Below, one piece after another: positions 8,260 to 16,367 of a stretch of 64,000 bases of DNA. The stretch covers positions 744,001-808,000 of the forward strand of contig JBBAAO010000001.1 of NCBI GenBank assembly GCA_041658205.1, written 5' to 3'. Below the pieces are notes generated by a model that was given only the letters and a program-made list of their open reading frames with translations, did not search any database and had not been told where the DNA came from. How positions within the stretch are numbered: position 1 is the first letter of the stretch; every line of letters begins with the position of its first letter. Both the position numbers and the translations under genes were made by a program. Source of the stretch: Bacteroidota bacterium. GTDB taxonomy: Bacteria > Bacteroidota > Ignavibacteria > UBA10030 > UBA8401.

Positions 8260-9558
8260 ATGAAAAAAATAACTCTTCTTATTGTTGCACTATCATTACT
8301 CGGCGGAACTACTGGATATTATTTCTATTCTAAGAATGGAGTCGAAGAAGTTCAATTCCGAACCGAAAAAGTTTCGAAAGGAGATATTCAAGTTGTTGTC
8401 ACTGCTACCGGAACGCTCAGCGCAGTGCGGACAGTGCAAGTCGGTTCGCAGGTTTCGGGAACTCTTCAAAAAGTGAATGTCGATTTCAACGATAAAGTGA
8501 AACAGGGACAGATCGTTGCACAGATCGATCCGACATTTTTGGAAGCCAGCGTGCGAGATGCGGAAGCGAGTTTGCAACGGACTACCGCACAATACAATGA
8601 AGCGAAACGAAGCTATGAACGGGTCAAAACACTCGTTGATAAAAATCTGGCGTCGCAGGCAGACTACGATGCAGCACTGGCACAGTTCGAAGCAAACGAC
8701 GCTGCAAGGAAACAATCTGTTGCTCAAGTTGAGCGGGCCAAAATTAATCTTCGCTACGCTACCATCAAATCGCCAATCGATGGAGTCATTATCTCGCGGG
8801 CAGTCGATGTCGGCCAGACCGTGGCGGCAAGCCTTTCTGCCCCGACGTTATTCACCATAGCCAATGATTTGACAAAGATGCAGGTTCAGGCAAATGTTGA
8901 TGAAGCAGATATTGGAAAAGTTGAAGAAGAACAAGAAGTATCCTTTACCGTTGATGCATATCCGGAACAAACATTTCGAGGAAAAGTAAGACAGGTTCGA
9001 CTTTCGCCAAAAGTAGAACAGAATGTTGTCAATTATACCGTCATCATCGATGTGCCTAATCCGGATTTGAAATTGATGCCAGGAATGACCGCTACTGTCA
9101 CAATCCAAATAACGAAGAAAGAGTCGGTCCTCAAAATTCCGACTGTTGCCCTACGATTTAATCCACCGGAGGCGTATATCGAACAACGAAAAGACTCCTC
9201 CCAATCCCAAAACGGAGGAGATGATTCAGCGCGAGCAGAACGGAGAAAACAGTGGATGGAAAGGATGCAGCGAGAAGGGGGCGTACCTGGTGGATCCGAT
9301 CCTCAGGCTATGCAGCGCAGAATGCAATCCCGAGGCATCAATCGTGTATGGATAATGAATGAGCGGAAGAAACTTGAACCTGTTATGGTTCGTACCGGCA
9401 TTTCGGACGGAACGTTTACCGAAGTGGTGCGAGGGAAGATTGAAGAAGGACAAGAGATTATAGTCGGTACAATTGCACAGCGCTCTCAATCACAACAAAC
9501 GAACTCATCTCCATTCAATCAACAACGCCAAGGCGGCGGCATGCCGCGAAGATTCTAA
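8260..9558 (+). CDS. MacA/HlyD-type periplasmic efflux adaptor
   Basis: Membrane-fusion protein linking an inner-membrane transporter to an outer-membrane exit channel. The 432 residues start with a membrane anchor (about 3-22) and then show the barrel-sandwich halves GTLSAVRTVQVGSQVSGTL and TIKSPIDGVIISRAVDVGQTV, with a coiled-coil hairpin between (about 95-165). A beta-barrel domain follows (VDEADIGKVEEEQEVSFTV and PGMTATVTI). The tail is Gln/Asn/Gly-rich, and a charged insertion lies around 305-360. The permease gene follows after two bases. It is a family-level call: substrate unknown, though MacA-like proteins export macrolides, peptides or lipids. Confidence 0.9.
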   Translation: MKKITLLIVALSLLGGTTGYYFYSKNGVEEVQFRTEKVSKGDIQVVVTATGTLSAVRTVQVGSQVSGTLQKVNVDFNDKVKQGQIVAQIDPTFLEASVRDAEASLQRTTAQYNEAKRSYERVKTLVDKNLASQADYDAALAQFEANDAARKQSVAQVERAKINLRYATIKSPIDGVIISRAVDVGQTVAASLSAPTLFTIANDLTKMQVQANVDEADIGKVEEEQEVSFTVDAYPEQTFRGKVRQVRLSPKVEQNVVNYTVIIDVPNPDLKLMPGMTATVTIQITKKESVLKIPTVALRFNPPEAYIEQRKDSSQSQNGGDDSARAERRKQWMERMQREGGVPGGSDPQAMQRRMQSRGINRVWIMNERKKLEPVMVRTGISDGTFTEVVRGKIEEGQEIIVGTIAQRSQSQQTNSSPFNQQRQGGGMPRRF

Positions 9559-9560
9559 CA

Positions 9561-10778
9561 ATGGGAATTTTCGATACGTTTGAAATTGCGTTGATTTCTC
9601 TTACGCGCAACAAGATCCGCTCGTTTCTGACGATGCTTGGAATCATCATTGGTGTCGGCGCAGTGATTGCGATGATGGCCGTGGGGACTGGTGCACAGGA
9701 AAGCATAAAACAGCAAATCGCGTCGCTCGGTACAAATGTGATTCTTATTTTTCCCGGATCATTCAATCAAGGAGGCGTGCGTGCAGGAACCGGTACCTCT
9801 GCTTCTATAACACCCGATGACCTTATTGCTATTCAAACACAATGTCCTTCCGTAGCGCTGGCAACTCCATCCGTTCGCGATGGCGCACAGATTGTTTATC
9901 AGGAACAGAATTGGCGCGCAGGTGTTATTGGTGTAACACCGGAATATTTTACCATTCGAAGCTGGCCGGTCGGCAGTGGACAATACTTTACGGATGCTGA
10001 TGTTCGCGGCGCAACGAAAGTTTGCGTGATTGGTCAAACCATTGCTGATAATTTATTTAAAGGAGGCGATCCAATTGGTGCAATCATTCGCATAAAAAAA
10101 ATGCCGTTTAAGATTGTTGGTGTGCTCTCACCCAAAGGGCAATCGGCACAAGGTTCAGATCAGGATGATATTATTATTGCACCATATACTACTGTGCAAA
10201 AAAAGATGACAGGACAGACATATCTTGGAAGTATCTTAGCATCTGCTACCACTGAAGAAGCAATGCAAGATGCACAAGCGCAAATCACAGAATTGCTTCG
10301 TGTGAGACACAAACTGCAGCCATGGGATGAGAATGATTTTACTGTCCGAAGTCAAACAGAGATCGCCACGGCGGCACAATCCACATCGCAAGTGTTGACG
10401 ATTTTACTTGCATCCATTGCGTCAATTTCACTTATTGTCGGCGGAATCGGGATCATGAATATCATGCTTGTTTCCGTTACAGAGCGGACAAAAGAGATTG
10501 GAATCAGAATGGCAATCGGTGCAACCGGAAAAAATATTCTCATGCAGTTTTTAATTGAAGCAATCGTCTTGAGTCTTCTCGGCGGTTTCATCGGTGTTTT
10601 ACTTGGTCTTCTTTCTTCCAACCTTATTTCTGTGTTGGCAGGATGGACAACACGTGTCTCTCTCATGTCTATCATTTTAGCGTTTGCATTCTCTGCTGCT
10701 GTTGGAATTTTTTTTGGATTATACCCAGCACGAAAAGCGGCACAACTCAATCCTATTGATGCCCTTCGGTACGAATGA
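9561..10778 (+). CDS. MacB-like ABC transporter permease without ATPase domain
   Basis: The 405 residues match the permease half of MacB: a first membrane helix (about 19-45, RNKIRSFLTMLGIIIGVGAVIAMM), a periplasmic MacB core domain, and three C-terminal FtsX helices (about 270-395, with NIMLVSVTERTKEIGIRMAIGA). The roughly 220-residue nucleotide-binding domain at the N-terminus of E. coli MacB is absent, and no separate ATPase gene lies in the cluster. The ATPase must come from elsewhere if the transporter works. It overlaps the downstream lipid kinase by four bases (ATGA). Confidence 0.9.
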   Translation: MGIFDTFEIALISLTRNKIRSFLTMLGIIIGVGAVIAMMAVGTGAQESIKQQIASLGTNVILIFPGSFNQGGVRAGTGTSASITPDDLIAIQTQCPSVALATPSVRDGAQIVYQEQNWRAGVIGVTPEYFTIRSWPVGSGQYFTDADVRGATKVCVIGQTIADNLFKGGDPIGAIIRIKKMPFKIVGVLSPKGQSAQGSDQDDIIIAPYTTVQKKMTGQTYLGSILASATTEEAMQDAQAQITELLRVRHKLQPWDENDFTVRSQTEIATAAQSTSQVLTILLASIASISLIVGGIGIMNIMLVSVTERTKEIGIRMAIGATGKNILMQFLIEAIVLSLLGGFIGVLLGLLSSNLISVLAGWTTRVSLMSIILAFAFSAAVGIFFGLYPARKAAQLNPIDALRYE

Positions 10779-11692
10779 CATCAAAGCCGCATATTACTTT
10801 TATTTTAAATCCAGTCGCTGGCCGCGGTAAGGCGAAGCATATTCAAGCTGCGCTGGAAGAGATGCTTCAACATTCGTCATTGAATTATGAGTTTCATCTT
10901 ACCTCCGGACCGGGTGACGGGACAACGCTTGCAAGAGCTTCAAGCACTTCATCATCGATTGTTGTTGCTATCGGCGGTGATGGAACGGTGAACGAGGTTG
11001 CGTCAGGATTAGTCGGAACGAATGCTGCTCTGGCTGTCATGAGCGAAGGATCAGGGAATGATTTTGCACGGATCGTCAATGCCCCGAATAATCCAAAAGA
11101 TCTATTATGGTTACTCGAACATCCTCAGTTCAAACAATTCGACTCGGGAAAAATCAGGTTAACGCACGAAGACGGATCGATGAGTGAGCGGAGCTTTTTC
11201 AATTCAGTCGGACTTGGGTTTGACGCTGCTGTGGCAAAAAAAGTGAGCTCAATCCGTTGGCTCAAGGGAATTCCTCTGTATCTTACAGCATTGCTCCAAA
11301 CAGTTGCAGGATATAAGCCGCATTATTTTTTTGTGAAGCATCGCAATGAAATATGGCAGAAGAACTATTTTCTGCTCTGTATTGGCAACGGAAGATGGGA
11401 AGGGGGTGGATTCATGCTCACACCGAACGCACTTCCCGATGACGGAATTTTTGAAGTGTGCGGAGTGACAGGTGATTCAATTCTTAAAGTACTTCCTGTT
11501 TTGCCACTTGTGATGGCGGGAAAGCATCTAGGGAAAAAGTACATTGAAACTTTTGATGCGACCTCACTTGTTGTTGAAAGTAATGAAGGATTTCCGGTTC
11601 ACGGTGATGGTGAAATTTTCGGCTTAAAAGTAAAAAAGACGGAAATTTCGCTAAATCCGAGATCATTGAATGTTGTCGTATCGCACAGTTGA
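10775..11692 (+). CDS. Diacylglycerol/lipid kinase family protein (YegS/DgkB-like)
   Basis: ATP-dependent lipid kinase of the DAGK catalytic family, acting at the inner face of the cytoplasmic membrane. NPVAGRGKA (12-20), GGDGTVNEV (67-75) and GSGNDFAR (92-99) are the nucleotide-binding and catalytic signatures; a later DDGIFEV and HGDGE segment fits the C-terminal beta domain. The 305-residue length is typical. ATG 10775 overlaps the permease stop, so the two are translationally coupled. The lipid substrate (diacylglycerol, phosphatidylglycerol or another) cannot be read from sequence. Confidence 0.93.
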   Translation: MTSKPHITFILNPVAGRGKAKHIQAALEEMLQHSSLNYEFHLTSGPGDGTTLARASSTSSSIVVAIGGDGTVNEVASGLVGTNAALAVMSEGSGNDFARIVNAPNNPKDLLWLLEHPQFKQFDSGKIRLTHEDGSMSERSFFNSVGLGFDAAVAKKVSSIRWLKGIPLYLTALLQTVAGYKPHYFFVKHRNEIWQKNYFLLCIGNGRWEGGGFMLTPNALPDDGIFEVCGVTGDSILKVLPVLPLVMAGKHLGKKYIETFDATSLVVESNEGFPVHGDGEIFGLKVKKTEISLNPRSLNVVVSHS

Positions 11693-11765
11693 TATTTATT
11701 GTGTTTATTAGCTCTTGCGTTCGCAGTGAAATAATATATATTGCACAAATTAATTGTATTGACCT

Positions 11766-12095
11766 ATGGCACCTCCAAATAAAAATACTCCGAAACGCAA
11801 TGAAGAGATGCGCAAGTATGTCTTACGACGGGATAAGATGTGCTGCCAATGGCCAGGATGCGGAAGCACACTGAACATTGATGTTCTTTTCTTGATTGAA
11901 ACGGATAATGAAACTCCGCCTGATAATTCCCTCTTTTATAAAAACGGTGTAACGTTATGTCCGAAACACATGGAAATTGTAAATTTGCATGACAAAGCGT
12001 TTGGTCCTTTGATCTTTGATCTGATTCAGTTAGTAGAGTTTGAAAGGGATCTGCAGGAAACTGAAAAGGAGTATAAGGAACTCTTGAGCAAATAA
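11766..12095 (+). CDS. Small HNH-like zinc-binding protein
   Basis: The 109-residue protein has an HNH-like layout: a basic N-terminus (RKYVLRRDKMC), a knuckle CCQWPGC (26-32), and a second CPKH (65-68) after an acidic loop with Asn54. The catalytic H of HNH nucleases, usually in a 'DH' pair after the first knuckle, is replaced by DV (39-40). It may therefore be an inactive or binding-only relative rather than a nuclease. The C-terminus is a charged helix. It stands alone between the lipid kinase and metF. I do not recognise a closer family. Confidence 0.6.
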   Translation: MAPPNKNTPKRNEEMRKYVLRRDKMCCQWPGCGSTLNIDVLFLIETDNETPPDNSLFYKNGVTLCPKHMEIVNLHDKAFGPLIFDLIQLVEFERDLQETEKEYKELLSK

Positions 12096-12103
12096 CAGTT
12101 CAA

Positions 12104-12132
12104 TTGAACAACAGCAACATTTTTGTTATACT
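12104..12132 (+). promoter_or_regulatory. Sigma-70-type promoter of metF
   Basis: TTGAAC (12104-12109) and TATACT (12127-12132) are separated by exactly 17 bases, close to the TTGACA/TATAAT consensus. The expected start point falls in the hairpin that follows. A near-copy of this promoter and hairpin is found at 19466-19525. Confidence 0.65.
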
Positions 12133-12134
12133 GT

Positions 12135-12162
12135 ATCCGTCCTGATAAGGATGGATTTTTTT
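12135..12162 (+). promoter_or_regulatory. Hairpin plus U-run at the 5' end of the metF transcript
   Basis: ATCCGTCC (12135-12142) pairs with GGATGGAT (12149-12156), allowing one G-U pair, with loop TGATAA and a seven-T run. It looks like a rho-independent terminator, either for the upstream HNH-like gene or acting as an early attenuator, since it lies three bases beyond the -10 box. The metF ribosome site (AGGGAGAG) follows at about 12169. Confidence 0.6.
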
Positions 12163-12182
12163 ATTTTTAGGGAGAGTAGTGA

Positions 12183-13091
12183 ATGCATATTGCAGAAATT
12201 CTTAAACAACAAGCGCCGCATTTTAGTTTTGAATTTTTTCCGCCAAAAACAGAAGAGGCTTCAAAAATATTATTTGAGTCTATTAAAGAACTGACACCGT
12301 TAAAACCTTCCTACGTCAGTGTAACATACGGTGCGGGAGGATCAACCAGACAGTTAACACACGATCTGATTGTGCGATTACAAAAAGAGACACAGTTGAC
12401 CATTGTTTCACATCTTACCTGTGTAGGATCCACAAAGGATGAAATCAGAGAGATTCTTACCAAGTATGATGCTAATGGTATACAAAATATTATGGCACTT
12501 CGCGGAGATCCGCCGAAAGGGCAGTCACAATTTGTGCAGACAGAAAATGGTTTTGCCTATGCTGCAGAGATGGTGACATTCATTAAAAAACATTTTCCCA
12601 GGATGGGAGTTGGTGTTGCCGGTTTTCCCGAGGGACATCCCAATACCCCGAATCGTTTGAAAGAGATCGACAATCTAAAAGCAAAAGTGGATGCAGGCGC
12701 GGACTATATCTGCACTCAATTGTTTTTTGAAAATCGTGACTACTATGATTTTTGTGAGCGATGTGACATTGCGGGAATAAAAGTTCCGATCATCGCCGGA
12801 ATTATGCCAGTAACATCCCGAAAAGGGTTTGCACGCATGGCAGATCTTGCGCTTGGTGCTCGATTTCCTGCGAAACTCCTTCGTGCTGTTTCCCGCGCTG
12901 AAGATGACGAATCTGTAGAGAAGGTCGGAATCCATTGGGCAACAGAGCAAGTGCGGGACTTGATCGATCGCAACGTTGCGGGGATTCATTTCTACACACT
13001 CAATCGATCAAAACCAACCTTGAAAATTTACGACTCTCTAGGAATCAAATCATCTGATAGTTTGCGAAAAGCACCTGTTCCGTTATCATAA
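12183..13091 (+). CDS. metF: Methylenetetrahydrofolate reductase
   Basis: FAD enzyme that reduces 5,10-methylene-THF to 5-methyl-THF, supplying the methyl group for methionine synthesis. The 302-residue TIM barrel shows SFEFFPPKTEE (catalytic Glu17), SVTYGAGGSTR, NIMALRGDPP and GFPEGHP, all family signatures, and ends with HFYTLNRS. A clear AGGGAGAG ribosome site supports ATG 12183. It has its own promoter and leader hairpin. The aldolase gene begins 21 bases downstream. Confidence 0.96.
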   Translation: MHIAEILKQQAPHFSFEFFPPKTEEASKILFESIKELTPLKPSYVSVTYGAGGSTRQLTHDLIVRLQKETQLTIVSHLTCVGSTKDEIREILTKYDANGIQNIMALRGDPPKGQSQFVQTENGFAYAAEMVTFIKKHFPRMGVGVAGFPEGHPNTPNRLKEIDNLKAKVDAGADYICTQLFFENRDYYDFCERCDIAGIKVPIIAGIMPVTSRKGFARMADLALGARFPAKLLRAVSRAEDDESVEKVGIHWATEQVRDLIDRNVAGIHFYTLNRSKPTLKIYDSLGIKSSDSLRKAPVPLS

Positions 13092-13112
13092 TTTTAGTGG
13101 AGTGTTATTCCC

Positions 13113-13748
13113 GTGGTGGATATTGTTGAAGAATTAGTCACCATTGCACATCGCATCGAAGCAAAAGGATTTGTTGTTGCAACGGATGGAAATATCAGCA
13201 CTCGTTTGCCCAATGGGAATATTCTTGCAACACCGACTTCGCTGAACAAAGGATTTGTTCAGAAAGATGATCTTGTCGAATTGACGATGGATGGAAAACA
13301 AATTCGTGGGACAAGAAAATCATCCACGGAAATGAAAATGCATCTGTTCATCTATCAGCATCGAAGCGATGTAAACGCTGTTGTTCATTGTCATCCTGTT
13401 TATGCAACAGGTTTTGCTGCTGCCGGAATTCCGTTCAAGGAAAATGTCTTTCCCGAAGTGATCGTTAATTTAGGAACGATTCCGCTTGCACCGTATGCAA
13501 CACCTTCAACAGATGAACTTGGTGAATCCCTTTTACCCTTTGTAAAAAACCATAATGCTATTCTTCTTACAAATCATGGTGTTGTAACGTATGGGAAAGA
13601 TCTTTGGGACGCATATTTCAAAATGGAAAAAGTGGAACAGATTGCGCAGATGTTGTTTGTGGCCGAATCATTAGGCGGGGCGAAACAGTTGAATAGTGAA
13701 CAGATTGCAAGATTGCGGTTGCTTTCGGAAACCGTTTATAAAAAATAA
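13113..13748 (+). CDS. Class II aldolase/adducin family protein (FucA-like)
   Basis: Zinc-dependent aldolase of the fuculose-1-phosphate/ribulose-5-phosphate family. In the 211 residues the zinc and catalytic set falls at the same numbers as in E. coli FucA: Glu73 (STEMKMH), His92 and His94 (VVHCHP) and His155 (TNHGVV). The start is GTG 13113 or the adjacent GTG 13116. Possible roles are fuculose-phosphate cleavage or methionine-salvage and nucleoside-salvage aldol reactions; nothing nearby fixes the substrate. The serine hydrolase gene begins seven bases after its stop. Confidence 0.88.
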   Translation: MVDIVEELVTIAHRIEAKGFVVATDGNISTRLPNGNILATPTSLNKGFVQKDDLVELTMDGKQIRGTRKSSTEMKMHLFIYQHRSDVNAVVHCHPVYATGFAAAGIPFKENVFPEVIVNLGTIPLAPYATPSTDELGESLLPFVKNHNAILLTNHGVVTYGKDLWDAYFKMEKVEQIAQMLFVAESLGGAKQLNSEQIARLRLLSETVYKK

Positions 13749-13755
13749 GGCATTC

Positions 13756-14679
13756 ATGAAAATTATTCTCACTATGGCAATCATTGTTTGCTTCAGTGCC
13801 GCACAAACACAAAACGAATTCCCTGCTTCAAATCCGGACAAAATTCTTTCAAAAAAACTTCAGGATTTGCTCACTGGTTTTCGAGGAGAGTATGGAGTGT
13901 ATGTTCGTCATTTGAAAACCGGAAAAACAGTAGAGATCAATGCAGACTCATTGTTTCCAACGGCGAGTATGATAAAAGTTCCGATCATGACGGGGGTATT
14001 TGATAAGATTGAAAAAGGTGATCTGAAATATGATTCCTTGCTGGTGTTCAGAGATTCATTGATTTATCCGGGAGAGGATATTACCGGATCGCTGAAAGAT
14101 TCCTCAAGAATATTGTTGAGCAAAATTGTGATGCTTATGATCACCACAAGTGATAATACCGCAAGTCTGTGGTGTCAATTTTTGGCAGGAACAGGTACAC
14201 GCATTAATGAGATTATGGAAGTGAATGGATTCAAGGTAACTCGTGTGAATTCCCGCACGCCAGGTAGAGAAGAAATGAGAACGCAGTATGGATGGGGTGT
14301 TACCACACCGAGAGAAATGGCCGAACTTGTTGTTAAGATACATCATGGAAAAATGATCACTCCATGGGTCAGCGAACGAATGTACCGGAATCTTGCCAGA
14401 ATTTATTGGGATGGTGAGTCTCTTTCTGAATTACCGCCATACATTCATGCTGCATCAAAACAAGGTGCAGTAAATCAATCTCGATCAGAAGTAGTTCTTG
14501 TGAATGCGCCAAGCGGCGATTATGTTTTTTGTGTGATCACAAAAAATCAGGTGGATGAAAGCTGGGTGAATGAAAATGAAGGATATGTGCTGCTCAGAAA
14601 TGTTTCGCGCACGCTGTGGCAATATTTCGAACCGAACGACAAATGGAAATCGATGGAGCAATCGATGAGATACCATTGA
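13756..14679 (+). CDS. Exported class A beta-lactamase-like serine hydrolase
   Basis: With ATG 13756 the protein has 307 residues and a signal peptide (about 1-16, ending SAAQ). The penicillin-binding/beta-lactamase motifs are SMIK (71-74), SDN (132-134) and a KTG-box variant KQG (235-237). The region SRTPGREEM (166-174) may provide the omega-loop Glu. It could hydrolyse beta-lactams or be a peptidoglycan-related or esterase relative; the KQG box and lone context do not decide. ATG 13756 is preferred over in-frame codons upstream because those overlap the aldolase and spoil the signal peptide. ddl lies downstream, beyond the four-helix cassette, which may hint at a wall role. Confidence 0.83.
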   Translation: MKIILTMAIIVCFSAAQTQNEFPASNPDKILSKKLQDLLTGFRGEYGVYVRHLKTGKTVEINADSLFPTASMIKVPIMTGVFDKIEKGDLKYDSLLVFRDSLIYPGEDITGSLKDSSRILLSKIVMLMITTSDNTASLWCQFLAGTGTRINEIMEVNGFKVTRVNSRTPGREEMRTQYGWGVTTPREMAELVVKIHHGKMITPWVSERMYRNLARIYWDGESLSELPPYIHAASKQGAVNQSRSEVVLVNAPSGDYVFCVITKNQVDESWVNENEGYVLLRNVSRTLWQYFEPNDKWKSMEQSMRYH

Positions 14680-14716
14680 AATTTAATCATTGTTTCATCG
14701 AATCATTGAATCATTT
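14680..14716 (+). repeat. Left complementary arm of four-helix-bundle cassette 1
   Basis: An array of degenerate 8-bp units (reverse complement close to AATGATTC). Its reverse complement matches 15096-15132 at 29 of 37 positions without gaps, so the two flanks of the gene at 14739 could pair into a long imperfect stem. It starts one base after the beta-lactamase-like gene's stop. Confidence 0.75.
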
Positions 14717-14738
14717 TTAGTTTTATTCAGTGGTGAAC

Positions 14739-15101
14739 ATGTATCAGTCAGAAGAGTTAAAACTTCGTTCAAAAAGGTTTGCGTTAAGCATTGTAGCATT
14801 GTTTCAATCTTTGCCAAAATCTGACGATGCTCGTGTGTTAGGTAAACAAATGCTTAGATCCGGAACATCTGTTGCTGCTAATTACCGTGCAACATGTAGA
14901 GCAAGATCAAAAGCGGAATTTATTGCTAAGATTGGAATTGTTGTTGAAGAAGCAGACGAGACAGTTATGTGGTTGGAAATGCTTACGGATTCGAAAATTG
15001 TACCTTCTACAGTAACGGACTCTTTATTAAAAGAGGGGAATGAACTTCTTGCAATTTTTGCGGCTTCATATAATACTGCCAAGTATGGCAAAAACAAATG
15101 A
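14739..15101 (+). CDS. Four-helix-bundle protein (S23/IVP family), copy 1
   Basis: A 120-residue member of the family first seen as the protein encoded in 23S rRNA intervening sequences (TIGR02436/PF05635). Typical elements are the first helix (LRSKRFALSIVALFQSLP), the basic segment KQMLRSGTSVAANYRATCRARSK, EFIAKIGIVVEEADETVMWLEML, and a last amphipathic helix. The function is unknown; structures show a pentameric bundle with a basic face suggesting nucleic-acid binding. ATG 14739 is used; GTG 14730 and GTG 14733 are also possible. The gene sits between complementary flanking arms and interrupts the path from the serine hydrolase to ddl. Confidence 0.9.
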   Translation: MYQSEELKLRSKRFALSIVALFQSLPKSDDARVLGKQMLRSGTSVAANYRATCRARSKAEFIAKIGIVVEEADETVMWLEMLTDSKIVPSTVTDSLLKEGNELLAIFAASYNTAKYGKNK

Positions 15102-15132
15102 ATCAATGGATCAATGAATAAATGAATTAATG
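15096..15132 (+). repeat. Right complementary arm of four-helix-bundle cassette 1
   Basis: Tandem degenerate 8-bp units (AATGAATC, AATGGATC, AATGAATA and so on) overlapping the stop codon of the four-helix gene and running to just before ddl. They are complementary to 14680-14716 at 29 of 37 positions. Confidence 0.75.
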
Positions 15133-15145
15133 AATCAATTTCCTT

Positions 15146-16270
15146 ATGAATGCTAAACTCAAAATAGGCGTGTTATTTGGCGGCCGCTCTGCCGAACACG
15201 AAGTTTCACTCGTATCCGCGGCATCGGTGATCAATGCATTGGACAAATCGAAATACGATGTTGTTCCGATCGGCATTACAAAAGAGGGAAGGTGGTTGAG
15301 TGCCGTAAATGCTATTCAATTGCTGAAAGACCATTCGCCGATTGAACAGCTCCCCGAGCACGTGCTTCTTCCCGATCCGCGAAAACAATCGCTCGTCAAC
15401 ATCAGCGGTGCATTTCCACAAAATGCGCAAAAAGTGGATGTCATCTTTCCCGTAATCCACGGAACATTCGGCGAGGATGGAACGATTCAAGGATTGTTTG
15501 AATTAGCAGATCTACCGTATGTTGGTGCCGGCGTATTGGGCTCGGCTGTAGGAATGGATAAAGTTATTGCAAAACAATTATTACAAAATGTTCATATTCC
15601 GGTTGCGCCGGGTATCTCGTTCATGTATTCGCAGTTCAAAACGAAATCCAAACAATATATTGTCGATATTGAAAAGAAATTGAAATATCCCTGCTTTGTG
15701 AAACCGCCGAACCAAGGATCGAGCGTTGGGATCAGTAAAGCACATAATCGGAAAGAACTTATTGCCGCAATTCATGCTGCGGGAGAATATGACAGAAAGA
15801 TTCTTGTAGAAAAAGCGGTGAACAGACCGAGAGAGATTGAATTAAGTGTGTTGGGTAATGATGAACCAATCGTTTCCCTGCCGGGTGAGATCGTCCCCTC
15901 GAACGAATTTTATGACTACGATGCGAAGTATGTGGATGGAAAATCGTCTGCTCATATTCCTGCAAAACTCACCAAACCAGTCATAAAAAAATTGCAGGAT
16001 TGTGCATTGAAAGCATATATTGCGTTGGATTGTTCGGGAATGGCTCGAGTCGATTTCCTGCTGCAACGAAACGGGAAATTCTATCTGAATGAGATTAACA
16101 CAATTCCCGGTTTTACTTCCATCAGCATGTATCCAAAATTATGGGAAGCGTCAGGAATTTCGTATTCTGAATTGCTCGATCGGTTGATCGGATATGCCAT
16201 TGAACGATATGAATCAAAGAAGAAGTTAAAAACATTTTATACACCAAAATCAGATTGGTACAAAGAATAA
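15146..16270 (+). CDS. ddl: D-alanine--D-alanine ligase
   Basis: ATP-grasp enzyme making the D-Ala-D-Ala end of the peptidoglycan stem peptide in the cytoplasm. The 374-residue length is on the long side, as in the VanA/Ddl-A type. Visible motifs are the N-terminal GVLFGGRSAEHEVSLVSA, the FPVIHGTFGEDGTIQG segment, the ATP-binding FVKPPNQGSSVGISK and the metal-binding MARVDFLL ... FYLNEINTIPGFTSISMYPKL. No strong ribosome site is visible before ATG 15146, perhaps because the four-helix cassette now forms the leader. Confidence 0.96.
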   Translation: MNAKLKIGVLFGGRSAEHEVSLVSAASVINALDKSKYDVVPIGITKEGRWLSAVNAIQLLKDHSPIEQLPEHVLLPDPRKQSLVNISGAFPQNAQKVDVIFPVIHGTFGEDGTIQGLFELADLPYVGAGVLGSAVGMDKVIAKQLLQNVHIPVAPGISFMYSQFKTKSKQYIVDIEKKLKYPCFVKPPNQGSSVGISKAHNRKELIAAIHAAGEYDRKILVEKAVNRPREIELSVLGNDEPIVSLPGEIVPSNEFYDYDAKYVDGKSSAHIPAKLTKPVIKKLQDCALKAYIALDCSGMARVDFLLQRNGKFYLNEINTIPGFTSISMYPKLWEASGISYSELLDRLIGYAIERYESKKKLKTFYTPKSDWYKE

Positions 16271-16367
16271 TGAATACGAAACAATTTCGTTTCTTGCAAT
16301 CGCCATCAATATATTGTATTGTGAGGTAGAAATAATTAACAAGGTATCATAAAACAGGGGTGCTGTT

